DNA of 64,000 bases from DAOTWC01 sp048499435 (GTDB lineage: Bacteria > Chloroflexota > Anaerolineae > Aggregatilineales > Phototrophicaceae): positions 1-64,000 of the forward strand of contig JASNZW010000002.1 of assembly GCA_048499435.1 (NCBI GenBank). The letters are read 5' to 3'. The position numbers and the translations under genes are program-made. How positions within the stretch are numbered: position 1 is the first letter of the stretch; every line of letters starts with the position of its first letter. This document shows positions 8,224-16,510 of this stretch, piece after piece. The notes beneath the pieces are model-generated. The model saw only the letters and a program-made list of their open reading frames with translations. It was not told the origin of the DNA and ran no database searches.

Positions 8224-8982
8224 TCAAAGCCCCCACCCGGACGGTTCAGGGTCCCGCGCCTGCTGCGGCGCGGGCGCGGGGTACACGGCGGACAGCGCGC
8301 TCTGCGCCAGCAGGCCCGCCAGCGCCGCCAGCGCCGCCCCATGCGGCCCCAGCCCCAGCCCCAGGCTGAGCATCAGCCCGCCCGCCGCCGCCGCCGCCAG
8401 CAGCAGCAGCGGCCCGCGCAGCGCCAGCAGCAGCGCGCCGCCGGCCAGCCCGGCCAGCCCCAGGCCCAGCAGCGTCACTGGGGCCAGCCCCAGCGGCGCG
8501 GCGGCCAGCAGCGCCAGCGCCGCCCCGGCGTAAAACCCCAGCGCGAACAGCGCCACGTAGAACACGAACAGGCTCATCCCCGCGCCGATAATGCCGCCCA
8601 GAAACAGGGCGATAAAGGTGACGCCGGTCCCCCCGCGTGACAGGTACAGCGCGATCAGCCCTGACCCCGCCGCGAAGCCGGCGATGATCAGCGCTGTGTA
8701 GTTCATGCGCCAGCCGGCGCTTACCAGCGCCAGCCCGCCCACCGTCAACACCAGCCGCATCGTCAGCGACAGCGGCATCTGCGTCAGCGCGCGCAGCCCG
8801 GCGACAAACTCGTGCAGCGCTGTCTGAAACGCGGCGCGCGCGGCGTCCGTTATCTGGTCCACCGCCGGGTGGGCCGGCGGCGTCTGTTGGGCCGTTACGC
8901 CCGCCGCTGCCAGCAGCAGCAGCGCCAGCGCGCCGGCGATTAGCGCCAGCCGCGCCGCTTTTAGCCAGGGTGGGCGCTGCAT
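8224..8982 (-). CDS. DUF4203-like multi-pass membrane protein
   Basis: About 252 residues from the ATG at 8982, which has GGAGG seven nt upstream. An ATG 36 nt further upstream is possible but overlaps a -10-like TACAAT, so I reject it. The N terminus is a signal peptide or first helix (LALIAGALALLLLAAAGVTAQQ). A roughly 60-residue soluble stretch follows, then about seven helices rich in Gly/Ala/Leu (GLALVSAGWRMNYTALIIAGF, FIALFLGGIIGAGMSLFVFYVALFALGFYAGAAL), the glycine-rich pattern of TMEM198/DUF4203 proteins. Function unknown. Confidence 0.65.
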   Translation of the reverse strand: MQRPPWLKAARLALIAGALALLLLAAAGVTAQQTPPAHPAVDQITDAARAAFQTALHEFVAGLRALTQMPLSLTMRLVLTVGGLALVSAGWRMNYTALIIAGFAAGSGLIALYLSRGGTGVTFIALFLGGIIGAGMSLFVFYVALFALGFYAGAALALLAAAPLGLAPVTLLGLGLAGLAGGALLLALRGPLLLLAAAAAGGLMLSLGLGLGPHGAALAALAGLLAQSALSAVYPAPAPQQARDPEPSGWGL

Positions 8983-9016
8983 AAGACACCCTCCATAACT
9001 ATCTGTCTGCTCTTTC

Positions 9017-9046
9017 ATTGTAGCCGGGCCGGGCGCGCCGGTTTAA
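9017..9046 (-). promoter_or_regulatory. Candidate promoter for the DUF4203-like gene
   Basis: Minus-strand TTAAAC (9041-9046), 18 nt, TACAAT (9017-9022). It predicts a transcript starting near 9010, leaving a short leader with the ribosome-binding site used by the 8982 start. The -35 is weak. Confidence 0.4.
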
Positions 9047-9095
9047 CCCCATCGCATGGGGGTTAGGGTATTAGCGCGCGGCGGGCAAAAAACGT

Positions 9096-9101
9096 TATGA
9101 T
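9096..9101 (+). promoter_or_regulatory. Candidate -10 box for the second GNAT gene
   Basis: TATGAT stands out in GC-rich sequence 42 nt before the GTG start. No convincing -35 is present. Confidence 0.3.
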
Positions 9102-9142
9102 AGAAGCTTGTTGTGCGATAGCACACACGGAGAGGTTGGCCT

Positions 9143-9625
9143 GTGAGCAGCTTTACGATCCGCCCTGTCGAACGAACGGACCGCAACTGGATCGCACATT
9201 TCCTCGACAAACGGTGGGGGTCCACACGGATTGTATCACGCGGCCAGGTGTACCTGGGCCACCTGCTGGACGGGTTTATCGCCGAAAGCGACGGCGAGCC
9301 AGTCGGCCTGGTTACGTACCGCATCGAAGAAGACGGCTGCGAAGTGGTCACCATCAACAGCGTCGTTGAAGGCCAGGGCGTTGGCGGGGCGCTGCTGGAG
9401 GCCGTCCGGCTGGTCGCGCAGGAAGCCGGCTGCCGCCGCGTATGGCTCGTCACCACCAACGATAACCTGCCCGCGCTGCGCTATTACCAGCGGCGCGGTT
9501 TCCGCCTGGCGGCGCTGTACCCCAACGCGCTGGAGGCGGCGCGCCGCCTAAAACCGGAAATTCCGCTGTTCGGCTTCGACAACATCCCGCTGCGCGACGA
9601 GATCGAGCTGGAGCTGCCGCTGTAA
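9143..9625 (+). CDS. GNAT family N-acetyltransferase
   Basis: 160 residues, GTG start with GGAGAGG upstream. Acetyl-CoA motif A is INSVVEGQGVGGALLEAVRLVAQEAGC, followed by VWLVTTNDNLPALRYYQRRGFRLAALYPNALEAARRLKPEIPLFGFDNIPLRDEIEL. The C-terminal ending with P-x-x-G-x-x-x-I-P-x-R-D-E-I-E-L is common to a GNAT subgroup found in many Chloroflexota and Firmicutes. The substrate is unknown. It ends 5 nt from the convergent aldo/keto reductase stop. Confidence 0.9.
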   Translation: MSSFTIRPVERTDRNWIAHFLDKRWGSTRIVSRGQVYLGHLLDGFIAESDGEPVGLVTYRIEEDGCEVVTINSVVEGQGVGGALLEAVRLVAQEAGCRRVWLVTTNDNLPALRYYQRRGFRLAALYPNALEAARRLKPEIPLFGFDNIPLRDEIELELPL

Positions 9626-9630
9626 CGCCC

Positions 9631-10605
9631 TTACTGCGACCAACCCGTCGGCACGCGGTCCCAGCGGTGCGCGCGCAGCTTTTCGATGAGCTGCGCGGGC
9701 AGCGCCGCGCCATCGCTGACGGCGCAGTTGGCCTCGACATGGCGCAGCTTGCGCATGCCGGGGATGACTGTGCTCACCGTCGGGTTGGCCAGGATAAAGC
9801 GCAGCGCCAGCTCCGGCATTGTCATGCCCGCCGGGATCAGCGGGCGCAGCGCCTCGGCGCGGTCCACTGAGGCGTTGAGGTTTTCCGGCACGAAGTAGGT
9901 CGCGCGCCAGTCGTCCGCCGGCCAGGTTGTGTCTTTGGTGAGCGTGCCGGTGAGCGTGCCTTCGTCGAACGGCACGCGCGCGATCACGCCGATGTCCAGC
10001 GCGGCGCACAGCGGGAACAGGTTGTCCTCCGGGTTCTGGTCGAAGATGTTGTAGATCACCTGCACCGCGTCAATCGCGCCGGTGCGCAGCGTGTCCAGCG
10101 CGTTGTCCGGCTCCCAGCGGTTGATGCTGACGCCCAGCGCGCGGATCAGCCCCTCGCGCTTGAGGTCGTCCGCCGCCCGCTGCCAGCGCTCATCGCGCGC
10201 CCAGGCGTCTTCCCACACGTGGAACTGCATCAGGTCAAGCGCGTCCAGGCCCAGGTTTTCCAGGCTCTTTTCGGTGTATTCGCGGATATGCTCCGGCGGA
10301 AAGCACTCGTCCAGCGTGAAGCCGCGCCGCGACGGCCACTTGAAGTTTTTCGGCGGAATTTTGCTGGCGATATACAGCTTCTTGTCCGGGTAGGCGCGCA
10401 CCAGCTTGCCCAGCAGCCCTTCGCTGCGGCCCGCGCCATACCCCCAGGCGGTGTCGAAAAAGGTGCAGCCCAGTGCGACGGCGCGGTGCAGCGCCGCCAG
10501 CGACTCGGCGTCGTCTGAGCCGGACCAGCCGCCGCCCATCGCCCACATGCCGTAGCCCACCTCGCTCACAGCCCAGCCGGTGCGGCCAAACGTGCGGTAC
10601 TTCAT
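9631..10605 (-). CDS. Aldo/keto reductase
   Basis: 324 residues of TIM-barrel AKR type. The tetrad is visible: Asp and Tyr in TFFDTAWGYGAGRSEGLLG, Lys in LYIASKIPPKN and His in DLMQFHVWEDAW. NADPH-binding loops AVQVIYNIFDQNPEDNLF and the C-terminal LRFILANPTVSTVIPGMRKLRHVEANCAV are standard. It would reduce aldehydes or ketones with NADPH; the family is broad and the substrate cannot be assigned. ATG start preceded by AGGGGGATAGACG. Possibly relevant to detoxifying or using aldehydes such as those expected from the acyl-ACP reductase at 28018-29130, but the two are not linked. Confidence 0.92.
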   Translation of the reverse strand: MKYRTFGRTGWAVSEVGYGMWAMGGGWSGSDDAESLAALHRAVALGCTFFDTAWGYGAGRSEGLLGKLVRAYPDKKLYIASKIPPKNFKWPSRRGFTLDECFPPEHIREYTEKSLENLGLDALDLMQFHVWEDAWARDERWQRAADDLKREGLIRALGVSINRWEPDNALDTLRTGAIDAVQVIYNIFDQNPEDNLFPLCAALDIGVIARVPFDEGTLTGTLTKDTTWPADDWRATYFVPENLNASVDRAEALRPLIPAGMTMPELALRFILANPTVSTVIPGMRKLRHVEANCAVSDGAALPAQLIEKLRAHRWDRVPTGWSQ

Positions 10606-10640
10606 CGTCTATCCCCCTGTCGTGTAATCACGCGCCTTTC

Positions 10641-10669
10641 AGTTTAACCCGCCCCGCGCCGTTCACCAA
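10641..10669 (-). promoter_or_regulatory. Promoter for the aldo/keto reductase
   Basis: Minus-strand TTGGTG (10664-10669), 17 nt, TAAACT (10641-10646); transcript start near 10634, about 29 nt before the ATG. In the opposite direction the same 245-nt divergent gap has TACAAT sequences at 10725 and 10810 that could serve the TPR cluster, with poor -35 boxes. Confidence 0.45.
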
Positions 10670-10850
10670 CGTTAAAACCCGCGCGCCGCCGCGTTCTTAC
10701 GTCGCCAACCGCCCACTTTCCGGCTACAATTCGGAAAAGAGTGTTACCGCGCCGCGCGGACGGCCCGCCGCAGGGACTATCTGGCGATTTGTGCGGCCCG
10801 GTTTTACATTACAATACAGTTAGGTGCTGAATACCTGTCAGGGGGATCGT

Positions 10851-11243
10851 GTGCCTGTCGAACGGTCATCAAAAGAGAGCAGCCAGCCCAACCGTGAAGA
10901 ACTGCTGAATATGGCTATCCGCAGCGCCCGCGACGGCAACACCGAAAGCGCGCGCGTGATGCTGCGCCGCGTCCTGAGCGAAGACCGGCGCAATGAACGC
11001 GCTATGCTGTGGATGGCGCAGATCGCCACCACGCAGGCCGAGCGGCGCAAATGGCTGGAACGGGTGCTGGAAGTCAACCCGGACAACGCCAAAGCCCGCA
11101 CCACCCTCAACCGTATGAGCTACAAACGCGCCGCGCGCGAGAACCGCACCCTGCTCATTTTCGGCATGATTGTGGGCGTGCTGGTCGTGCTGCTGGTGGT
11201 TGTGCTGCTGGCGGTGGCCTCCGGCGTAATCCGCTTCGGCTGA
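10851..11243 (+). CDS. Small tail-anchored TPR-module protein
   Basis: About 130 residues from the GTG at 10851, which follows GGGGG with 5-nt spacing; the same frame opens 27 nt earlier without a good ribosome-binding site. Residues about 15-85 form a TPR-like helical module (LLNMAIRSARDGNTESARVM, ERAMLWMAQIATTQAERRKW, LEVNPDNAKARTTLNRM). The C terminus is one hydrophobic helix (LLIFGMIVGVLVVLLVVVLL), so the module should face the cytoplasm. It is the first of four tandem paralogues sharing this module, probably co-transcribed. The cellular role is unknown. Confidence 0.7.
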   Translation: MPVERSSKESSQPNREELLNMAIRSARDGNTESARVMLRRVLSEDRRNERAMLWMAQIATTQAERRKWLERVLEVNPDNAKARTTLNRMSYKRAARENRTLLIFGMIVGVLVVLLVVVLLAVASGVIRFG

Positions 11244-11292
11244 GCGCCCGGCCTGACCCGCTTAATCTGCTTGTGTATCTGGGAGAAGCCTA

Positions 11293-12759
11293 GTGTCTAA
11301 CCCGGCCGATATACAGGAAAAACTCAACCTGGGCATCGAAGCCGCGCGGCGGGGCGACCACGACACCGCCCGCCTGCTGCTGCGCCAGGTGGTCACCGCC
11401 ATGCCGCAGAACGAAAGCGCCTGGATGTGGCTGGCGTCGGTGGCGGACAGCCTGAACGAGCGCCGCACCTGCCTGCAGAACACGCTCAAAATAAACCCGA
11501 ACAACCAGCGCGCCCGTGAGGCGCTGAACCGCCTCAACGCCGGCGGCGCGCCTGCTGCGGCCCCTGACACCGGCCGTTCGGGCAGCCTGCGCCTGCTGAT
11601 TATCGCGCTGTTCGCGGTGGCGGCGCTGGCGCTGGTGATCTTTATCGCCGTCACCGCGCTGGGCGGCGGCGGCAGCCCCGACGTCAACCGGGCGACCGCT
11701 GAGGCCGCCATCAACCCGACGGCCACCCGCACCCCGGACCCGGCTTCCTACACGGCGACGCCGTTCCTGGGCGTGCTGGTCACGCTTGACGCCGACGCGC
11801 TGAACCTGCCGCCTACTTACACGCCTACCTTCACGCCAACCGCCAGCCCGACCCCGCCGCCAACGGCCACGCCCTACCCGCTGGCCGCTTTCAACATGCT
11901 GCTGGTCGTCCTGGCCCCCGGCGACGCTGAGCCGGCGCTGTACGCGGCGGCGGGCGACGGCAGCAGCCCGCGCCTGCTGGGCGCTGGTATCACTGCCGCC
12001 GCCTATGACCCGTCCGGGCGCAAAATCGCCTTCGTGCGCGCGGTAACGACGACCACCGGCGAGGGCGACGAAACCCTGACCACCACCAGCAGCGAGCTGT
12101 TCGTCGCGCCGGCGAACAACCTGGACGACGCCCGCCAGATCACCACACTCAACAGCGTCGTTTCCGGCCCGGCCTGGGCGCAGGACGGCGTGCGCATCGC
12201 CTTCGCCAGCGACGCCGACGGCGACGACGAAATCTACACCATTACCGAGGATGGCAACAACCTGCGCCAGATCACCGTCAACGACGGTGTGGCTGACCGT
12301 GACCCAACGTGGTCGCCCGACGGCGAGAGCCTCGTGTACGTGTCTGACCAGGACAGCCCCGGCATCACCCGCCTGCACCGCATATCGGCGCTGGGCGAGA
12401 ACCCGACCCTGCTCACCGCCATCGGCGGCAGCAGCTTCGCGCCGCGCTGGTCGCCCGATGGCCGGCTGATCGCCTTTGTCAACGACGCGAACGGCGACGC
12501 CGACATCTACACCATGCAGCCTAACGGCGAGGGCGTCTACCTGCTGACAGCCGGCGACGGCAGCGCCGAGGATCGGTCGCCGGTGTTCACGCCCGACAGC
12601 CGGCTGGTGGCGTTCGCCTCTAACCGCGCGGGCGACGTTTTTCAGGTGTACACGGTGGACCTGCGCGGCACCGCTGTCACGCGGCTGACGCAGGACGACA
12701 GCGACTACCAGACGCTCGACTATCAGCCAGACCCCCTGCTGCGTCTGACCCAGAACTGA
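11293..12759 (+). CDS. TPR module, membrane helix and PD40 beta-propeller protein
   Basis: 488 residues, GTG start behind GGGAGAAG. Order: TPR-like module (about 4-78: IQEKLNLGIEAARRGDHDTA...INPNNQRAREALNRL), one transmembrane helix (about 98-120), a Thr/Pro-rich linker (PTATRTPDP...TPTFTPTASPTPPPTATP), then a TolB/PD40-type propeller with repeats such as RIAFASDADGDDEIYTI, DPTWSPDGESLVYVSDQD, PRWSPDGRLIAFVNDANGD and PVFTPDSRLVAFASNRAGD. The module lies inside the cell and the propeller outside. PD40 propellers bind proteins or ligands; no enzyme motif is seen. Paralogue of the next gene. Confidence 0.85.
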   Translation: MSNPADIQEKLNLGIEAARRGDHDTARLLLRQVVTAMPQNESAWMWLASVADSLNERRTCLQNTLKINPNNQRAREALNRLNAGGAPAAAPDTGRSGSLRLLIIALFAVAALALVIFIAVTALGGGGSPDVNRATAEAAINPTATRTPDPASYTATPFLGVLVTLDADALNLPPTYTPTFTPTASPTPPPTATPYPLAAFNMLLVVLAPGDAEPALYAAAGDGSSPRLLGAGITAAAYDPSGRKIAFVRAVTTTTGEGDETLTTTSSELFVAPANNLDDARQITTLNSVVSGPAWAQDGVRIAFASDADGDDEIYTITEDGNNLRQITVNDGVADRDPTWSPDGESLVYVSDQDSPGITRLHRISALGENPTLLTAIGGSSFAPRWSPDGRLIAFVNDANGDADIYTMQPNGEGVYLLTAGDGSAEDRSPVFTPDSRLVAFASNRAGDVFQVYTVDLRGTAVTRLTQDDSDYQTLDYQPDPLLRLTQN

Positions 12760-12770
12760 GAGGAAGCCCA

Positions 12771-14363
12771 GTGAGCGAGCAACAAGACATCCAGCAGCTT
12801 CTGCGCGAAGGCATCGAGGCGGCGCGCGCCAACGACAAGGCAACTGCCCGCCAGAAATTCGAGGAAGTTGTCGAGCGCGACGAGAACAACGAAAAAGCCT
12901 GGTTCTGGCTGGCGTCTGTTGTGGAGACAGAGGAAGAAAAGCGCGTCTGCCTGGGGAACGTCCTCTTTATCAACCCGGACAACGAGAAGGCGCGCCAGTT
13001 TATGGCGCGGCTGGACAGCCGCCAGCGGGCGGCGGCGGAAGCGCAGGAAGTCATTCCGGGCGTGTCGCGCCGCCAGCTCACGTCCATCCTGGCGGTGGGC
13101 GTCGTCGCCATCCTGGCAATCGTCATCCTGGCCGGGGCTTTCATCATTTCCAACAACAGCCGCCAGACCGCCGAGGCCATCGCCAGAACGGAGATCGCCG
13201 GCGCGCAGACCGCCACGACCGCCGCCCAGGCCGCCGCTGCCCAGGCCGCTACCGAAACCGTGGTGGCCATCTACGGAACCGACACGCCCACGCCGCGCCC
13301 TGACCTGCCGCCCACCTGGACGCCCGCGCCGGAGATAGCGCCGGCCACCGCCGTCCCCGGCCTGCCCCTCCCGCCGGCGCGGGTGCAGGGCAGCCTGGTG
13401 GCCTGGGGCGGGCGCGACCTGCAAAGCGTGGGCGCGCTGCCGCTGCTGCTGTTCCAGGTCAACGCCGAGGGTTCGTCCACCCGCATCGGCGACCAGGTGG
13501 GCCGTGACGTGCGCTTCGCCGGCGACGGCCAGCGCGTGATCTACAGCCGCTACCTTACCACCACCTTCAGCTTCAGCCTGGAGGCCGTCAACACCAACGG
13601 CACGCAGCCGCAGCTTGTCACGTTCAACGCGCCAGTTATCGAAACCGACCAGCCCGATTACTGCCGCGCCGCCAACCGCGTCGCGTTTATCGCCGCCCCG
13701 GCGGAAGGCCCCAAAAGCGGCGGCGATTTCCAGCTTACCGAGCCGCCGCCGCAGGTCTACATCCACGATTTCGACACCAACAAGACCGTGCGCCTGACCA
13801 ACGACACCGTCAGCTATTCCGGCCCGGCCTTCTCGCCGGACTGCTCGCGGCTGGCCGTCGTGCGCGACGACAAAAACAGCGCCAGCCCCGGCCCGGACAT
13901 CATCATCATCTCGCTTAACGACATCAACTGGTCGGTGCTGCCGCAGCGCCCGCCGCAGGAAGGCGAAACCCTGACGCCCGAACCGTTCAGCGTGATCGGC
14001 ATCGAAACGCGCGTCATCAACCAGCTTACGGCAGACCTGGACGCCTCTATCGAAACCACGCCGCGCTGGACCGCTGACGGCCTTCAGATCATCTACGCCG
14101 CCGCGCCGGGGACCGCGCCCGAAAACAGCGATATCTTCATGGTTAACGCCGAGGGCAGCAGCACGCCGCGCGCGCTGGTCCGCGCGGAGTTTGACGACCG
14201 CAGCCCGGTTATCAGCCCTGACGGTCAGTTTCTGGCTTTCGCCAGCAACCGCACAGCCACCGGCGCGTATAACATTTTCGTGACCGACCTGAACGATCAG
14301 ACTGTCTGGCAGCTTACCAATTCCCAGGACAGCTATTTCCCCGGCGACTGGTGGCTGCCGTGA
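12771..14363 (+). CDS. TPR module, membrane helix and PD40-like propeller protein (second copy)
   Basis: 530 residues, GTG start after GAGGAAGCC, 11 nt from the previous stop, so clearly the same transcript. N-terminal TPR-like module (IQQLLREGIEAARANDKATA...FINPDNEKARQFMARL), a membrane helix (LTSILAVGVVAILAIVILAGAFII), an Ala/Thr-rich stalk, then an extracytoplasmic propeller with blades like GPAFSPDCSRLAVVRDDKNS, TPRWTADGLQIIYAAAPG and SPVISPDGQFLAFASNRTATGAYNIFVTDL. Duplicated from the preceding gene and diverged, especially in the propeller. Function unknown; a paired sensor or scaffold is plausible. Confidence 0.85.
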   Translation: MSEQQDIQQLLREGIEAARANDKATARQKFEEVVERDENNEKAWFWLASVVETEEEKRVCLGNVLFINPDNEKARQFMARLDSRQRAAAEAQEVIPGVSRRQLTSILAVGVVAILAIVILAGAFIISNNSRQTAEAIARTEIAGAQTATTAAQAAAAQAATETVVAIYGTDTPTPRPDLPPTWTPAPEIAPATAVPGLPLPPARVQGSLVAWGGRDLQSVGALPLLLFQVNAEGSSTRIGDQVGRDVRFAGDGQRVIYSRYLTTTFSFSLEAVNTNGTQPQLVTFNAPVIETDQPDYCRAANRVAFIAAPAEGPKSGGDFQLTEPPPQVYIHDFDTNKTVRLTNDTVSYSGPAFSPDCSRLAVVRDDKNSASPGPDIIIISLNDINWSVLPQRPPQEGETLTPEPFSVIGIETRVINQLTADLDASIETTPRWTADGLQIIYAAAPGTAPENSDIFMVNAEGSSTPRALVRAEFDDRSPVISPDGQFLAFASNRTATGAYNIFVTDLNDQTVWQLTNSQDSYFPGDWWLP

Positions 14364-14386
14364 GGTGTGGAGCAGCGCTTTAGACT

Positions 14387-14830
14387 ATGACCAATGTGCA
14401 GACCCCCGCGCAGGGCAGCCGCGCCCGCTTCGCTCACCACATGACGGCGGGCAAGCTGGCCCTGGAACGCGGCGACCGGCATGAGGCCCACGATCACTGG
14501 CGCGCCGCCGCCCTGATCGACCCTTACAGCGAGCAGGTGTGGCTGGCGCTGCTGCGCGTTCTTGAAACCGACGCCGACCGCAAGGTGTGCCTGGAGAATA
14601 TCCTGGCGATCAACCCGCTGAACATCCAGGCGCGCCGCCAGCTTCACACTTACGAAGCGCAGGTGCAGCGCGCTATCCGGCAGCGGGCGCAGGCGCGCCG
14701 CCGCGCTGAAGCCTACCGCCGCCAGCGCCGGCGGCTGGTGCGCCGGGCCATTCTGATGGGCATCTTACTGGGGCTGTCGGGCGCGTTCTTCGCGGTCGTG
14801 CTGCAAATTCTGCTGCTGTACGTGCGCTAG
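14387..14830 (+). CDS. Small tail-anchored TPR-module protein (fourth paralogue)
   Basis: 147 residues. The module (about 14-85: AGKLALERGDRHEAHDHWRA, VWLALLRVLETDADRKVCLENILAINPLNIQARRQL) aligns with the three upstream genes, sharing the V/L-C-L-x-N-x-L-x-I-N-P pattern with the propeller proteins. An Arg-rich stretch (about 95-125) precedes a C-terminal membrane helix (ILMGILLGLSGAFFAVVLQILLLYV). Its last 66 nt overlap the 3' end of the convergent MCP gene. ATG 23 nt after the previous stop. Confidence 0.75.
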   Translation: MTNVQTPAQGSRARFAHHMTAGKLALERGDRHEAHDHWRAAALIDPYSEQVWLALLRVLETDADRKVCLENILAINPLNIQARRQLHTYEAQVQRAIRQRAQARRRAEAYRRQRRRLVRRAILMGILLGLSGAFFAVVLQILLLYVR

Positions 14831-15943
14831 GAAATCCGCGGCCTCCGGCGGCACGTCCTGCTCGATAGCCGCCTGCAGCTCGTCCGAAAGGTGCGTCAGG
14901 TTCGACGACACCGTTTCGACCGTGCGCGTGCTGGCCAGCCCCTGCTGCATGATGTGGTCAATCATGTCAATCTTGATGGCGATCTGCTCCAGGTCCTCCA
15001 TCTGCTGGCGGATCACGTCGAAGATGGATTTGACCGCGTGGTACGACCTGCCGACGTTGTCCGCCAGGTGCGCCATCACCTGGTCCGCTTCCTGCGTCAG
15101 CGCCACGCCGGCGTCCACCCCTTGCAGGCCCACCTGCGTCGCCTGGATCGTCTCGCGCATCGCGCCCTGAATCTCGCCCAGCGTGGCGCGCACCTGCTGC
15201 GCCGCCGCCGTGGACTGCTGCGACAGCGCGCGCACTTCGTCGGCCACCACCGCGAAACCGCGCCCGTGCGCGCCGGCGCGCGCCGCCTCAATGCTGGCGT
15301 TCAGCGCCAGCAGGTTCGACTGCGTGGCGATCTCGCCCACTGACATAATGATCTCATCAATGCGCCGTGTAAGCTGGCCCAGCCGGACAATCGTCTGCGC
15401 GATAGCCGCCACCTGCGCCCTGGTTTCGTGCATCCCGGCGATCGCCTGCTGAATGGACGCCTGCCCTTTGTCAGAGAACTCCGCCGTGTGGCCCGCCATC
15501 AGCGTGACCGCGCGCGCCTGCTCGCGAATTTCTTCCGACGACTTGAGGAAGCCCTCAAGCAGCTCGTTGGCGTCCCTGATGATTTCGACCTGCTGCGCCG
15601 CCCCGGTGGACTGCTGCGCCGTCACGTCGTTCATGGCCTGGGTGGCCCGCGCCAGGCCGTCCGCCGTGACGCGGATGTGCATGACCAGGTGGGTAAACGC
15701 ATCTTCGGCGGCGGGCGGCGCGGCGCGGGCGGCGCGCGCGGGCGGCGCCAGAAACAGCGTCGCGAGCAGCCCAAACAGCACCAGCCCGAACGCCAGCGCC
15801 AGCAGCAGCCTGGGCGGGTCCGGCGCGAGCGCGCTGACGCTGAGCAGCAGCAGGCCGGCCCCCGTCCCCACGATCCCGGCGCGCACCGCGCCCGGCCAGC
15901 GGGCCAGCACAGCGGCGGCGGCGTTGCGACAGCGTTCAATCAT
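14765..15943 (-). CDS. Methyl-accepting chemotaxis-type protein without HAMP or periplasmic domain
   Basis: 392 residues. Two close hydrophobic segments (about 20-70) form a membrane hairpin with almost no outside loop, and I see no HAMP domain before the coiled-coil region. The signalling hairpin tip is well conserved: IATQSNLLALNASIEAARAGAHGRGFAVVADEVRALSQQS, the CheA/CheW contact region. It would relay an internal signal (redox state, membrane state or a cytosolic partner) to a CheA-type kinase, none of which is in the window. The 3' end overlaps the convergent TPR gene by 66 nt. Confidence 0.88.
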   Translation of the reverse strand: MIERCRNAAAAVLARWPGAVRAGIVGTGAGLLLLSVSALAPDPPRLLLALAFGLVLFGLLATLFLAPPARAARAAPPAAEDAFTHLVMHIRVTADGLARATQAMNDVTAQQSTGAAQQVEIIRDANELLEGFLKSSEEIREQARAVTLMAGHTAEFSDKGQASIQQAIAGMHETRAQVAAIAQTIVRLGQLTRRIDEIIMSVGEIATQSNLLALNASIEAARAGAHGRGFAVVADEVRALSQQSTAAAQQVRATLGEIQGAMRETIQATQVGLQGVDAGVALTQEADQVMAHLADNVGRSYHAVKSIFDVIRQQMEDLEQIAIKIDMIDHIMQQGLASTRTVETVSSNLTHLSDELQAAIEQDVPPEAADFLAHVQQQNLQHDREERARQPQ

Positions 15944-16036
15944 GGCGTCATCACCCGTAAATGCGGCCTCTGTTTAGAGCATACTGCCGTTAGCGCCGGC
16001 TCACAAGCGGGGGCGTCTTAACGCTTTTGGGGTCTA

Positions 16037-16510
16037 TCAGGGCGCGCCGTCGTCGAAGGGGGCGGCGCGCGCCGCCGCCGCCGCGCGAATCGCCGCGACA
16101 GCGTTCAGCGCCGCCGCGCGCTCCGCTGCTGGCAGGTCCAGCGCGGCGAACTCATCCTCATCGAGCAGGCGCGGGCTGCCGTCCGGCATGATAAACACGT
16201 CCAGCGCCAGGTCGTCGGCGTCAACCCGGTCAGGGGCAATCAGCGCCGGTCGCGTGATGTTGCAGTACCACCCCTTGAGCTGGCCGCTGCGGCCGTCGTT
16301 CACGCGGAACACGTTGTACCAGCGGTCGGCGTAAAACCATTCGGTGAAAAGATCGCCCCGGCAGAACGTCACAAACCCGAAGTCCGCCTTGTCGCGGTCG
16401 AAGGCGGCGCGCAGGCACACCCACCCCGCGCCGCGCGCCACCACGTCGCCGGCGTAGTGCCACACGACGCGCCCGGTGTGGTCGCGCTTGTAGACGGTGA
16501 TCGGCGTCAT
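16037..16510 (-). CDS. DUF402 domain protein
   Basis: 157 residues. ITVYKRDHTGRVVWHYAGDVV, FTEWFYADRWYNVFRV, KGWYCNITRPALI and ADDLALDVFIMPDGSPRLLDEDEFAAL match the DUF402 barrel fold, whose characterised members include the nucleotide hydrolase Sa1684 and FomD, a CMP-ester phosphohydrolase in fosfomycin biosynthesis. The conserved Tyr and Asp residues of the metal site are present in the YCN and DLALDV/DEDEF stretches. Its ATG overlaps the thiamine pyrophosphokinase stop (TAATG). A nucleoside diphosphate or nucleotide-ester hydrolase role is likely. Confidence 0.8.
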   Translation of the reverse strand: MTPITVYKRDHTGRVVWHYAGDVVARGAGWVCLRAAFDRDKADFGFVTFCRGDLFTEWFYADRWYNVFRVNDGRSGQLKGWYCNITRPALIAPDRVDADDLALDVFIMPDGSPRLLDEDEFAALDLPAAERAAALNAVAAIRAAAAARAAPFDDGAP

